Source: an uncultured Bacteroidales bacterium
GTDB taxonomy: Bacteria; Bacteroidota; Bacteroidia; Bacteroidales; UBA932
Length of the DNA: 64,000 nucleotides
Reading direction: 5' to 3'
NCBI GenBank assembly: GCA_944325445.1
Contig: CALVAG010000005.1
Location: forward strand, 62,001 to 126,000
The position numbers were made by a program, and so were the translations under genes. Numbering within the stretch: the first letter of the stretch is position 1; every line of letters starts with the position of its first letter. Positions 26,983 to 35,680 of the stretch are shown one piece after another. The notes under the pieces were generated by a model. It did no database searches and was not told where the DNA came from. It was given only the letters and a program-made list of their open reading frames with translations.

Positions 26983-28143
26983 TTAAAGATTGGGAGTGGC
27001 GTAAGTCAATACATCCTCCCTGGTAATGGTGGCACCGCCGAGAATAAGCAGTCTCTCGGTAACGTTTCTCAATTCACGTATATTGCCGGTCCAGTCATGC
27101 TTCTGCAGTTCCGCAACGGCCTCATCGGTTATCTTACGCTCAGGCATGCCGGTTTCCGCACAGATTGCAGAGATAAAATGTTTTACAAGGAGAGGAATAT
27201 CCTCTATTCTGTCCTTAAGGGGCGGAACATGGATAATGATTACGCTGAGCCTGTGATACAGGTCCTCCCTGAAATTGCCCTTCACAATCTCCTCCTGAAG
27301 ATTTTTGTTGGTCGCTGCAACGACACGGACATTTACGCGTATATCCTTGTCGCTTCCCACTCTTGTTAGCTTGTTCTCCTGAAGAACCCTCAAAACCTTG
27401 GCCTGGGCGGCAAGGCTCATATCTCCTATTTCGTCAAGAAAGAGAGTACCTCCGTCGGCCTGCTCGAACTTGCCTTTATGCTGCTTTATGGCCGATGTAA
27501 AGGCGCCTTTCTCGTGGCCGAAAAGTTCGCTCTCTATAAGTTCGCCCGGGATGGCCGCACAATTCACCTCTATAAACGGCATCGAACTTCTATTGCTCTT
27601 CTCGTGCAGCCAACGTGCCACCAGCTCCTTGCCTGTACCGTTCGAACCGGTAATGAGGACACGGGCATCCGTAGCTGCGACCCTGTCTATCATCTCTTTG
27701 ATTTTCCTTATAGCAGCAGATTCGCCTATGATCTGCTGGACACCGCTGACCTTGCGTTTGAGCACTTTGGTCTCCTTTATAAGCGAAGTCTTATCTGTCG
27801 CATTTTTAAGAGTAATGAATATTCTATTGAGGTCCAAGGGCTTCTGAATAAAATCGAAAGCTCCTTTCTTTATACACTCTACCGCCGTATCAATCGTTCC
27901 ATGGCCGGAAATCATAACTACGGAGGAATCTATTCCGCTCTCGACTATCTTTTCCAAAACCTCCACCCCGTCCATCTCGGGCATTTTTATATCGCAGAAA
28001 ATAACATCGAAATTTCCGTTGCCGGCCAACTCGAGCCCCTCCTTGCCGCTTGCAGCAAGAGCGACTTCGTGATTTTCGAATTCGAGAATCTCTTTAAGAG
28101 TATTCCTTATGCTTTTTTCATCATCTATTACCAGAACTTTCAT
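26983..28143 (-). CDS. NtrC/NtrX-like sigma54-interacting response regulator without DNA-binding domain
   Basis: A 386-residue regulator made of a receiver domain (1-120; phospho-acceptor D51 in FCDIKMPEMDG) and an AAA+ domain (about 135-370; Walker A GSNGTGKE at 166-173, Walker B LFLDEIGD at 234-241, arginine region YHRLS). Two things depart from classical NtrC. The loop that contacts sigma54 reads GAFTSA (213-218) rather than GAFTGA, and the protein ends soon after the AAA+ domain (LTYATPNL), without the Fis-type helix-turn-helix. This is the full reading frame, not a frameshift as far as I can see; similar short regulators exist in Bacteroidetes. Likely partner: the NtrY-like kinase at 22407-26018. 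Ppx/GppA lies 2 nt upstream. Confidence 0.92.
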   Translation of the reverse strand: MKVLVIDDEKSIRNTLKEILEFENHEVALAASGKEGLELAGNGNFDVIFCDIKMPEMDGVEVLEKIVESGIDSSVVMISGHGTIDTAVECIKKGAFDFIQKPLDLNRIFITLKNATDKTSLIKETKVLKRKVSGVQQIIGESAAIRKIKEMIDRVAATDARVLITGSNGTGKELVARWLHEKSNRSSMPFIEVNCAAIPGELIESELFGHEKGAFTSAIKQHKGKFEQADGGTLFLDEIGDMSLAAQAKVLRVLQENKLTRVGSDKDIRVNVRVVAATNKNLQEEIVKGNFREDLYHRLSVIIIHVPPLKDRIEDIPLLVKHFISAICAETGMPERKITDEAVAELQKHDWTGNIRELRNVTERLLILGGATITREDVLTYATPNL

Positions 28144-28145
28144 AT

Positions 28146-29093
28146 CTATACGATCTTTCCATTTTTAAGCCAGCTGTCGTAACACACAGCCATCGCCCCC
28201 TCCTTTAACGAGTAAGACGACTGGCAGATTACATCCGGTGCCGTTCTGTCCAATACCAATTGCGTAAAGACAGAGGCCAACACTATATAATCCACCCTTA
28301 TGGGCGACATGCCGGGCATTGAGAGGCGTTGTTGCGAATTTGATGCCAACAAGCGTTCATGCAGCCCTTTCATCTTATCTCTCTCCAGAATTTTATAGGG
28401 TTTGTCTCCATCCTGATTGAAATAGAGCAAATCGCGGAATGTGTCGAACGAACCGGAAGAGCCTACGAAAAGTTTGGGCGAATACTTTTCTATCTCTGCC
28501 CACAAAGGTTGCAACTCACTATTGCAGAATCTCCCGAATGCGGAAACCACATCTGCCGGGATAGGTTCGGCATAGTCGAATTTTTCCCTCATTCTCGCCA
28601 TCCCTAAAGGGAAACTGCGTTTCCATAGTATATTTTTCCCATCGGAAATTACGAATTCATTGCTGCCTCCCCCGATATCGAGCATCAGGATATTTTCTTT
28701 TCTATCTTTCAAATCCGACGGCAGGCTCTCCATTATACCTCTGAAGATGAATTCCGCTTCGCGTTCTCCGGAAATGACTTCGATTTCAATGCCGAACCTT
28801 CCGTTCATGCACTTTGTGAATTCACCGCCGTTTCCGGCGTCGCGTACTGCGGAAGTCGCATAAGGGAGGATGATATCTGCACCGCCGCAATCATCGATAC
28901 GGCGCATGATTGCCGAAAGGGCATCCGAGGCCGTTTCAAATGCCGTATCGGCGATACGGCCCCCCGAAAGTCCGCCGGCACCGAGCCTTGCCGCCCTTTT
29001 ATATTCGCATATATGCCTGCACCGCCCGGCTTCGAAGGAACAGAGAAGCAGATTGAACACATTGGTTCCCAAATCCAGAACTGCGACCCTCAT
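28146..29093 (-). CDS. Ppx/GppA-family exopolyphosphatase / pppGpp phosphohydrolase
   Basis: A 315-residue ASKHA-fold phosphatase. The N-terminus LDLGTNVFNLLLC and the second phosphate loop LDIGGGSNEFVIS are the expected ATP/phosphate-binding motifs. The short form lacks the extra C-terminal HD-like domains of E. coli Ppx, as is usual in Bacteroidetes. Whether polyphosphate or pppGpp is the substrate cannot be read from sequence. It is the second gene after cmk (8 nt gap) and is followed by the response regulator after 2 nt. Confidence 0.93.
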   Translation of the reverse strand: MRVAVLDLGTNVFNLLLCSFEAGRCRHICEYKRAARLGAGGLSGGRIADTAFETASDALSAIMRRIDDCGGADIILPYATSAVRDAGNGGEFTKCMNGRFGIEIEVISGEREAEFIFRGIMESLPSDLKDRKENILMLDIGGGSNEFVISDGKNILWKRSFPLGMARMREKFDYAEPIPADVVSAFGRFCNSELQPLWAEIEKYSPKLFVGSSGSFDTFRDLLYFNQDGDKPYKILERDKMKGLHERLLASNSQQRLSMPGMSPIRVDYIVLASVFTQLVLDRTAPDVICQSSYSLKEGAMAVCYDSWLKNGKIV

Positions 29094-29101
29094 GATTTCA
29101 G

Positions 29102-29812
29102 TTATATGGTTATATCAATATTGAACCTGACCTTAAGAATCTCCTTAAGCCAATCGAGCTGGTCCTGGATTGTCATGTTGCTGTTGTCCAAGAGGAGGGC
29201 GTCATCTGCCTTGACAAGCGGGGCCACACTCCTGTGCTCGTCCATATAGTCTCTCTTTTTCAAATTTTCCAGAACCTGTTCGAAACTCTCTTTTCCGCCG
29301 CTCTGGACTATTTCACGGTAACGCCGTTCGGCCCTTACCCTTGCAGAAGCCACCATGAATATCTTGAGTTCGGCATCGGGGAATACGGCTGTCCCGATAT
29401 CGCGCCCGTCCATTACGACTCCGCGCTCCTTTCCGTAACGCTTCAATATTTTGTCTACATACTCCCTTACAAACGGGAGAGCCGCAACCTGGCTCACCTT
29501 CTCGGAAATCTCCATCTTTCTGATATTACGCTCCACATTCGCGCCGTTCAGGTAAATATTGCAGCGTCCGTCGCTTTCAGAGGTTTTAAAGCAGAGTCTT
29601 ATATGGCCTATCGTCTGTTTGAGCCACTCCTCATTTATATTGCGGCCATTATCTATAAAGCCGTTTGTATAGGCAAAATAGGTTATCGCCCGATAAAGCG
29701 CCCCGGTGTCTATATAGACATATCCCATTTTCTGTGCTATAATCTTGGCGAAACTGCTCTTTCCGGTAGAGGAATAACCATCTATCGCCACTATAATTTT
29801 CCTGTTTTCCAT
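29102..29812 (-). CDS. cmk: Cytidylate kinase
   Basis: Phosphorylates CMP and dCMP with ATP. The 236-residue protein has the P-loop AIDGYSSTGKSSFAK, the NMP-binding stretch YIDTGALYRAITYFA and MDGRDIGTAVFPDAELK, with the RAERRY LID region. Length matches bacterial Cmk. It starts 46 nt from divergent ispH, and a TACTTTTG box ends 5 nt before the ATG. Confidence 0.97.
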   Translation of the reverse strand: MENRKIIVAIDGYSSTGKSSFAKIIAQKMGYVYIDTGALYRAITYFAYTNGFIDNGRNINEEWLKQTIGHIRLCFKTSESDGRCNIYLNGANVERNIRKMEISEKVSQVAALPFVREYVDKILKRYGKERGVVMDGRDIGTAVFPDAELKIFMVASARVRAERRYREIVQSGGKESFEQVLENLKKRDYMDEHRSVAPLVKADDALLLDNSNMTIQDQLDWLKEILKVRFNIDITI

Positions 29813-29817
29813 AGTCG

Positions 29818-29825
29818 CAAAAGTA
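29818..29825 (-). promoter_or_regulatory. -7-like element directly before cmk
   Basis: The minus strand reads TACTTTTG, followed by five bases and the cmk ATG. It is the same 8-mer as before rlmH and dnaX and fits TAnnTTTG. The start of transcription would be within one or two bases of the ATG. The -33 element is not obvious. Confidence 0.45.
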
Positions 29826-29834
29826 CAAAAAAGT

Positions 29835-29842
29835 TATCTTTG
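29835..29842 (+). promoter_or_regulatory. -7 element of ispH
   Basis: TATCTTTG matches the TAnnTTTG consensus and lies 16 nt before the ispH ATG. The -33 element is degenerate. It is separated from the opposing cmk box by only 9 nt, so the two divergent promoters must share the same DNA. Confidence 0.55.
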
Positions 29843-29858
29843 CGCCTAATAAGCCATT

Positions 29859-30749
29859 ATGAATTTAAACATAGAAATAGATTCCGGATCCGGTTTTTGC
29901 AACGGAGTCATACGGGCCGTAAGGGAGGCTGAAAAGAATTTGAAAAAAAAGCAGCCGCTATACTCGCTCGGAGCCATCGTACACAACAACTCGGAGCTGC
30001 AAAGATTGGAAAAAGAGGGGCTTTCAATCATAGATATAAACACTATGGGCACAATGAAAGAGGGCACGGTGCTCATAAGGGCGCATGGCGAGCCGCCCTC
30101 AACATACGCTCTTGCAAAAGAACGCGGGATAGAACTTATAGATTGCACCTGCCCCGTCGTGCTCAAACTTCAGGAGAGCATAAGAAATACATACAGACAG
30201 ATAACGGAGAGAAAAAACGGAGGGCAAATCGTAATATTCGGCAAAGAGAATCATGCAGAGGTAAACGGACTTGTAGGACAGGTCGATTCCGATGCCGCAG
30301 TGGTGGATATAATACAGGGCGGGCAGCCCCTTTTCAAGGGAATGGAAAAGATAGACTTCAATAGGCCCGTATATATCTTCTCGCAGACCACAAAAGACCC
30401 TGAAGAGTACGGGCGCATATGCACTCATATACGGGAGCGGATGAGGAACAAGGAGGAACTGCATATATTCAATACAATATGCCGGCAGGTTGCAGGAAGG
30501 CATGCCAACCTTGCGGGTTTTGCAAAAAGACATGATTTCATACTCTTTGTAAGCGGCCCGGACAGTTCGAACGGGAAAGTGCTGTACGAACTGTGCAGAA
30601 GCATAAACAGCCGCTCATATCACATACAAAATGTTACGGAGATAGATACATCGCTCTTTTACAGCGGCGCCTCGGTCGGGATCTGCGGAGCTACGTCTAC
30701 ACCCAAATGGCAATTGGAAGAGGTGGCAGGATATTTAAGCAAATTATAA
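29859..30749 (+). CDS. ispH: 4-hydroxy-3-methylbut-2-enyl diphosphate reductase IspH
   Basis: The last step of the MEP pathway, making IPP and DMAPP on a [4Fe-4S] cluster. The 296-residue protein has the three cluster cysteines in SGFCNGVIRA, DCTCPVVLKL and NTICRQVAGR, plus RAHGEPP with the substrate-binding His and the SGPDSSNGKVL motif. The C-terminus GATSTPKWQLEEV is also typical. It indicates isoprenoid synthesis through the MEP route. Divergent from cmk; efp follows 77 nt downstream with its own promoter. Confidence 0.97.
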   Translation: MNLNIEIDSGSGFCNGVIRAVREAEKNLKKKQPLYSLGAIVHNNSELQRLEKEGLSIIDINTMGTMKEGTVLIRAHGEPPSTYALAKERGIELIDCTCPVVLKLQESIRNTYRQITERKNGGQIVIFGKENHAEVNGLVGQVDSDAAVVDIIQGGQPLFKGMEKIDFNRPVYIFSQTTKDPEEYGRICTHIRERMRNKEELHIFNTICRQVAGRHANLAGFAKRHDFILFVSGPDSSNGKVLYELCRSINSRSYHIQNVTEIDTSLFYSGASVGICGATSTPKWQLEEVAGYLSKL

Positions 30750-30752
30750 AAA

Positions 30753-30785
30753 TTTGCGTTTTTTCACGAGTTCTGTTTATATTTG
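30753..30785 (+). promoter_or_regulatory. efp promoter (TTTG-N21-TATATTTG)
   Basis: TTTG (30753-30756) and TATATTTG (30778-30785) are 21 nt apart, an excellent match to the Bacteroidetes consensus. The leader to the efp ATG at 30827 would be about 36 nt. Confidence 0.85.
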
Positions 30786-30826
30786 TGGTTCAATTTCGTA
30801 ATCATAATTAAAACAAACCATACAAT

Positions 30827-31393
30827 ATGGCAACTACAGCAGATTTTAAGAACGGATTATATTTCAGTTACAACGGAAAACCTTGCAAACTCATCTACTT
30901 CCAGCATGTAAAACCTGGAAAAGGGCCCGCTTTCGTAAAGACAAAATTCAAGAATCTGGAGAACGGAAAGACATTGGAGAATACCTTTACGGCAGGTGAG
31001 AGAATAGATATCATTACAGTAGAAAGAAGGCCGTACCAGTTCTTATACAAGGATGAAGACGGTTACAATTTCATGCACAGCGAGACATTCGACCAGATAC
31101 ATCTCGACAATGACTTCGTAGAGAATGCAGACCTCATGAAAGAGGGGCAGGCTGTGGAGATGATGTTCCTTGCAGATGAAGAGAGATGCCTCACATGCGA
31201 GCTTCCGCAGTTCGTAGAGTTGGAAGTCACATACACCGAACCGGCCGTAAAAGGCGATACCGCCTCGACCAATGCAATGAAAGAGGCTGTTCTGGAGACC
31301 GGTGCAAAGGTTATGGTCCCTCTCTTCATAAATCAGGGTGAAGTTATCAGAGTGAAGACAGAAGACCGCTCATACGGTGAGCGCGTAAGATAA
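30827..31393 (+). CDS. efp: Elongation factor P
   Basis: EF-P relieves ribosome stalling at polyproline stretches. The 188-residue protein has the three beta-barrel domains and the signature ending GEVIRVKTEDRSYGERV. The tip loop of domain I is HVKPGKGPAFVK with Lys at position 32, so it is of the lysine type rather than the arginine (EarP) type; whether the residue is modified is not visible here. It has its own strong consensus promoter. Confidence 0.98.
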   Translation: MATTADFKNGLYFSYNGKPCKLIYFQHVKPGKGPAFVKTKFKNLENGKTLENTFTAGERIDIITVERRPYQFLYKDEDGYNFMHSETFDQIHLDNDFVENADLMKEGQAVEMMFLADEERCLTCELPQFVELEVTYTEPAVKGDTASTNAMKEAVLETGAKVMVPLFINQGEVIRVKTEDRSYGERVR

Positions 31394-31421
31394 ACCGAAC
31401 AACAACTTACCTATTTAACCG

Positions 31422-32873
31422 ATGAAAAAACTATCAGTTCTGATTTTGTCCATGCTCGTGTTATGCGGGTGTGGACAATTTTTTTCCGAGCACGCCGAAA
31501 TCAAGGGCGAAACCATCGACAAACTTATCGAAAACGGGAATTTCAAAGAGGCGGAAACTCTTATAAAATTCAAAATCGCCGGAGAAGAGCTCACCAAATC
31601 CGAAGAGTACGACCTGCTCATGAAGGTAGATATCATGAACAGAATCAGGAGAGACTTCAGGCTCGACGATTCCACTGTCACGGCAATGATTAAAGAGTAT
31701 TATCCGGAAGTCACTCCGCAAGAGCTTGCAAAATGGGAAGAGAGCGGTGCGCTCGAGTGCAAGATGATTGACGGCGAAAAGAGATACTTCAATTCGGCAG
31801 CACGGAACCTATTCAGGATAAGCAAGGAGGCACAGTCCAAATATGAACAGATAAAAGGGAGACAGTCAGATGAACTGGATCTGTTTTTAAGCCGATATAT
31901 TCCGGACGTTGTAAAGGCCGCCAAGGCAAGAAGCGGCATCACCGGCACTATGGTCATGCCTGTGAAGATGAAAATCCGCTATACGATAACGGTTCCTGCC
32001 GGAGAGGTTCCCGAAGGGGAGATCATAAGGGTATGGATGCCCTATCCGCGCAACAATGCAAAGCATAAAAATATAAAATTGCTTTCGACAACCCAGCCGG
32101 AGTATATAATCTCGCCCGAATCTTACGCCCATAAGAGCATCTACATGGAACAGCCGGCAAAAAAGGAGAGCGATGCCGTATTCGGGTATGAATTGAGCTA
32201 TACTTCATATAATATATTCTTCAATTTCAAACCGGAAGACATCAAGCCATATGATACCGAAAGCGAACTCTACAGAAAATATACGGGCGAGAGGAAGAGC
32301 CACATCATATTCAGCGACAAAATCAAAAGTCTTACAGACAGTCTTGTGGCCGGAGAAGAGAATCCGTATTTGAAATGCGTAAGAATTTTCGACTATATCG
32401 CCGAAAATTATCCGTGGGCAAGCGCAAGAGAATACTCTACCATAGAGAACATACCGGAATACGTGCTTGAGAACAGACATGGAGATTGCGGACAGGTGAC
32501 CTTGCTGTTCCTTACAATGGCCCGTTATGCAGGAGTTCCCGCAAAATGGCAAAGCGGTTGGATGATGCATCCGGGCGAAGTAAACCTGCATGACTGGGGT
32601 GAAGTCTATTTCGAAGGAATCGGATGGGTCCCCGTAGATCAGTCATTCGGATTTGTCCGCGGCGGAAATGACGACGATGTGCTTCATTTTTACACAAAAG
32701 GGCTCGATGCATACAGATTTATCGTAAACGATGACTTTTCTGCGGATTTCTATCCCGCAAAGATTTATCCGCGCAGCGAGACGGTGGATTTCCAACGCGG
32801 AGAAGTCGAATGGAAAGGCGAAAATCTCTACTTCGGCCGTTGGTATTACAATATGGAGGTAGAATACGAATAG
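31422..32873 (+). CDS. Transglutaminase-like superfamily lipoprotein
   Basis: A 483-residue predicted lipoprotein (lipobox LCGC, Cys at about residue 18). The N-terminal 150 residues are charged and helical; a beta-rich region (IRYTITVPAGEVPEGEIIRVWMPYP) leads to a C-terminal transglutaminase core with the triad in HGDCGQVTLLF (Cys), VNLHDWGEVYF (His) and VPVDQSFG (Asp). Such domains in bacteria are often cysteine proteases or amide hydrolases rather than true transglutaminases. All three catalytic residues are present, so it is likely active in the periplasm or at the outer membrane. Its stop overlaps the GTG start of the methyltransferase by one base. Confidence 0.88.
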   Translation: MKKLSVLILSMLVLCGCGQFFSEHAEIKGETIDKLIENGNFKEAETLIKFKIAGEELTKSEEYDLLMKVDIMNRIRRDFRLDDSTVTAMIKEYYPEVTPQELAKWEESGALECKMIDGEKRYFNSAARNLFRISKEAQSKYEQIKGRQSDELDLFLSRYIPDVVKAAKARSGITGTMVMPVKMKIRYTITVPAGEVPEGEIIRVWMPYPRNNAKHKNIKLLSTTQPEYIISPESYAHKSIYMEQPAKKESDAVFGYELSYTSYNIFFNFKPEDIKPYDTESELYRKYTGERKSHIIFSDKIKSLTDSLVAGEENPYLKCVRIFDYIAENYPWASAREYSTIENIPEYVLENRHGDCGQVTLLFLTMARYAGVPAKWQSGWMMHPGEVNLHDWGEVYFEGIGWVPVDQSFGFVRGGNDDDVLHFYTKGLDAYRFIVNDDFSADFYPAKIYPRSETVDFQRGEVEWKGENLYFGRWYYNMEVEYE

Positions 32874-33523
32874 TGGCAGAAAAAGCAGAAGAACAATATA
32901 TTGCCAGATTCTCGCAAAAGCAGGATCCAGTCCTGGAGTGGATAGAAAAGCAGACCCATCTGCGTACCAACTACAGCAGGATGCTGTGCGGGCCTGTGGT
33001 AGGCAAATTTTTGGAGATGTTTGTAAAGGCTCTCTCTCCGGAACGGATTCTGGAGATCGGAGCCTTTACAGGCTATTCCACAATATGTCTTGCCAGAGGG
33101 CTCGGGGAAAACGGCCATTTGGATTCCGTGGAACTGAACGATGAGCTTGAGGATCTCATATTGCAGGGATACGAAAAGGCCGGACTCAGCAGGAAAATCA
33201 CTCTTCACATAGGCGATGCAAAAGAGATTATAGAGAATCTTGGCCATGAATACGACCTCATTTTCATGGACGCCAACAAACGGGAATATCTTCTCTATTA
33301 CGAATTGTGCATGAAACGCCTCAAGCCGGGAGGCTATATAATTGCAGACAATGTTCTATGGGACGGTAAAGTCTACACCGACCCGCTGCCGAAAGATGCG
33401 CAGACCACAGCCGTGTACAAATTCAATGAATTCGTCGCCTCCGACCCGAGGGTGGAAAATATAATCGTTCCTCTCAGGGACGGCATAAATATCATAAGGA
33501 AACTACCTGTAGACCAACTCTGA
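32873..33523 (+). CDS. SAM-dependent O-methyltransferase (CCoAOMT type)
   Basis: A 216-residue class I methyltransferase with the SAM-binding motif LEIGAFTGYSTICLA, acidic VELNDEL, and metal-site residues in DLIFMDANK and IIADNVLWDG, as in the cation-dependent caffeoyl-CoA/catechol O-methyltransferase family. The start is taken as GTG at 32873, giving a TAGTG overlap with the upstream stop; an ATG further upstream would put 63 nt inside the preceding gene. The substrate is unknown. Its last 21 nt overlap the 3' end of the convergent M16 peptidase gene. Confidence 0.92.
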   Translation: MAEKAEEQYIARFSQKQDPVLEWIEKQTHLRTNYSRMLCGPVVGKFLEMFVKALSPERILEIGAFTGYSTICLARGLGENGHLDSVELNDELEDLILQGYEKAGLSRKITLHIGDAKEIIENLGHEYDLIFMDANKREYLLYYELCMKRLKPGGYIIADNVLWDGKVYTDPLPKDAQTTAVYKFNEFVASDPRVENIIVPLRDGINIIRKLPVDQL

Positions 33524-34753
33524 CAAATGGTCTCTCCCCAGTACTTCGCAAGCCACCTTCATAATCTGCTCGGAGGTTATAGCTTCCACGAGCTGTTCCG
33601 TATAGCCGAACGGATAGAGCTTGTCATATATCAATAGGGATTTGCCTGCGGCAAGTACCCGGGATTCCGCATTGTCGTGCGATATATAAAGTTGTCCCAC
33701 GAACTGTTTCTTGGCTTTTTTCAGCTCATTTTCGGAGAAAGGGACTCTGCATACCCTTTCCAGCTCTCTGTAGACCAATGAGCGGCATTTGTCGAGCAAT
33801 GCCCTGTCGCAACCGAAATAGATGGAAAAAATACCGGTATCGGTATAAGGGGTATAGTTCGCCTCAATATTGTAGACCATGGCATAGCGTTCCCTTAAAA
33901 GCATGTTCAATCTGGAATTCGACGCAGGCCCTCCCAAAATATTGCACAACAGCGTAAGGGCGTTTCTGCGCCAGCCGTCGTAATAAGAGTAGGCGGAAGC
34001 CCCTATAATGCAGTGGGCCTGATGATTCCTTTTAGAGACTTCCAACACGAAATTTTCGCCCGCGAGATGGGAAACCGTATTTTCGTCTGCGTCCGCCTTT
34101 ACATCATTCCCCTCTTCTGCACGGAAATCGAGCTCGACCTCTTTGGAATAATATTTTGCAAGGCTTCGCTTTATATACTTTGCCGCATCTCTTTCATTCA
34201 CATCGCCGGCAATGCTCAGCACCATATTCGAAGGGACGAAGTATCGTGTAAGAAACTCCGACAGCAATTGCGGCGTTATCCTTTTCAGGCTTTTCTTCTC
34301 GCCAAGAATTGCCATCTGCAGAGGATGCCCTTTAAAAAGAAGAGTCTCGAAATGGTCGTAGATGGATTCCGCAGGAGAGTCCTTATATGAAATTATCTCA
34401 TCGTAGATTACAGAGCGCTCCTTGTCGAGTTCCTTTTGAGGGAAAGATGAAGTCAGGGCCAGTTCCAGCAACAGATCTACGGACTTCGCAAAATCTTCCT
34501 TCATTACCGTGGAATAGATGACTATATCCTCTTTTGTAGTGTAGGCGTTAAGCTCTCCCCCCTCTCTTTCCAGATAATCATTTATACTTTTGGAATCCCG
34601 TTTCGGAGTCCCTTTAAAAAGCATGTGCTCCACAAGATGGGCCATACCGTTATACTCGCTTTTTTCATTCCTCGTTCCTGCTTTCACGGTCAGTGCGCAA
34701 CGCACCACCTGCGAAGGAGAGTGCATACAAGAGACTCTCAATGAATCATTCAT
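33503..34753 (-). CDS. M16-family zinc metallopeptidase
   Basis: A 416-residue insulinase-type peptidase. The inverted zinc motif HxxEH is seen as HLVEHMLFKGT (about residue 35), with the distal Glu ligand in LDKERSVIYDEI. Two homologous domains follow, the second with GGPASNSRLNMLLRERYAMVY. It lacks a signal peptide, so it probably acts in the cytoplasm like the processing-peptidase-type members. Convergent overlap of 21 nt with the methyltransferase gene; the upstream secreted protein lies 15 nt away and is likely co-transcribed. Confidence 0.95.
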   Translation of the reverse strand: MNDSLRVSCMHSPSQVVRCALTVKAGTRNEKSEYNGMAHLVEHMLFKGTPKRDSKSINDYLEREGGELNAYTTKEDIVIYSTVMKEDFAKSVDLLLELALTSSFPQKELDKERSVIYDEIISYKDSPAESIYDHFETLLFKGHPLQMAILGEKKSLKRITPQLLSEFLTRYFVPSNMVLSIAGDVNERDAAKYIKRSLAKYYSKEVELDFRAEEGNDVKADADENTVSHLAGENFVLEVSKRNHQAHCIIGASAYSYYDGWRRNALTLLCNILGGPASNSRLNMLLRERYAMVYNIEANYTPYTDTGIFSIYFGCDRALLDKCRSLVYRELERVCRVPFSENELKKAKKQFVGQLYISHDNAESRVLAAGKSLLIYDKLYPFGYTEQLVEAITSEQIMKVACEVLGRDHLSELVYR

Positions 34754-34768
34754 CTCAAAAATCTAAAA

Positions 34769-35626
34769 TCATTTAAGGTAAACCGCAATTTTTTCCAGCT
34801 CCGCCTTGAGGAAGCCTTTTGGGGCCTTGCCTGTAACCTTCTGTTTTCTATAATAGAAGAGTTCATTCGTATCGGTACTTATAAGCATCTTGTAGCAGTA
34901 AGAGCCCCGCTGCCCCGGCTTTGGGGCCACGCACAGCGACACGAGCGTCCTTGCAGCGGCCCTCTCCAGTGCATCGCACACCGCATCTTCGTCCGCAACC
35001 TCACCTGCCCCGCACAGTATCTCCTCGGCCTGCCCGCCTGTAAGGAGTGCCGACAAATCATTTTCGTTTACAAGCAATTTCATCCCGTTTATTTCCGACA
35101 ATCTGTTGGAATACCACGATATTCCCATAAACGAGGCGAACTTCCTCTTCTGCAGCCTCGAAATATGAGTCTGGATAATATTGACATAGGCACCCAGGTA
35201 TGGAATTATGGAACTTCCGTCATCGTCTATGGAATTGAGCGGCAATGTCAGTATATCGTACATGGCATCTATTCCCTCTTCTGCCTCCGGCCCGCCCTTA
35301 AGCAATGACAAAAACTCCATGGACGGCTCGTTCTCCTTTTTGAAAACGCCCGCCGTCCTTATCATAAAGTAATATGATGTATCGCATTTCAACTCTTCGA
35401 ACTGCTCCTGACTGCAGAACTCTACCGGACACAGTTTCCAGTTCTCTTTCATTGCATTTTCTAAAGAGAGGTTGAAGAAAGAGTGGTTGTCGATAACGAC
35501 TTTGACCGTTTTTCCATCAAAATCCGCCAGATTTGCCCTTTTGGCGAAAAGAGCGGATTGTGCCAGAGAATCCGCTGCAAAAAGCAACAAGGCAAGAAAC
35601 GGAAATAAAAATCTTCTCTTTTTCAT
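34769..35626 (-). CDS. Secreted protein of unknown function
   Basis: I do not recognise this 285-residue protein. It has a clear signal peptide (residues 1-22, FLFPFLALLLFAADSLAQ), then a globular domain of mixed alpha/beta character starting GKTVKVVIDNHSFFNL. Several cysteines are present (for example LCPVEFCS, SYCYK), compatible with periplasmic disulfides. The last third has repeated Ala/Glu helices followed by a strand-rich end (KMLISTDTNELFYYRKQKV). It is the first gene before the M16 peptidase on the same strand and is divergent from dnaX (54 nt apart). Confidence 0.75.
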   Translation of the reverse strand: MKKRRFLFPFLALLLFAADSLAQSALFAKRANLADFDGKTVKVVIDNHSFFNLSLENAMKENWKLCPVEFCSQEQFEELKCDTSYYFMIRTAGVFKKENEPSMEFLSLLKGGPEAEEGIDAMYDILTLPLNSIDDDGSSIIPYLGAYVNIIQTHISRLQKRKFASFMGISWYSNRLSEINGMKLLVNENDLSALLTGGQAEEILCGAGEVADEDAVCDALERAAARTLVSLCVAPKPGQRGSYCYKMLISTDTNELFYYRKQKVTGKAPKGFLKAELEKIAVYLK

Positions 35627-35666
35627 TTAGCCATGACATTTCAAATGCAAAATTAGAAAATATTCT

Positions 35667-35674
35667 TACTTTTG
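35667..35674 (+). promoter_or_regulatory. -7-like element directly before dnaX
   Basis: TACTTTTG matches TAnnTTTG and is followed by six bases and the dnaX ATG at 35681. The transcript would have a leader of only about two bases. No clear TTTG -33 is present at 19-21 nt. Confidence 0.45.
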
Positions 35675-35680
35675 CGGTAG

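Noticed and set aside
26983..28143. Frameshift at the 3' end of the response regulator that could hide an HTH domain
   Set aside because: The 22-nt gap to the convergent DUF4783 gene leaves no room for an extra domain, and downstream frames do not resemble Fis-type HTH.
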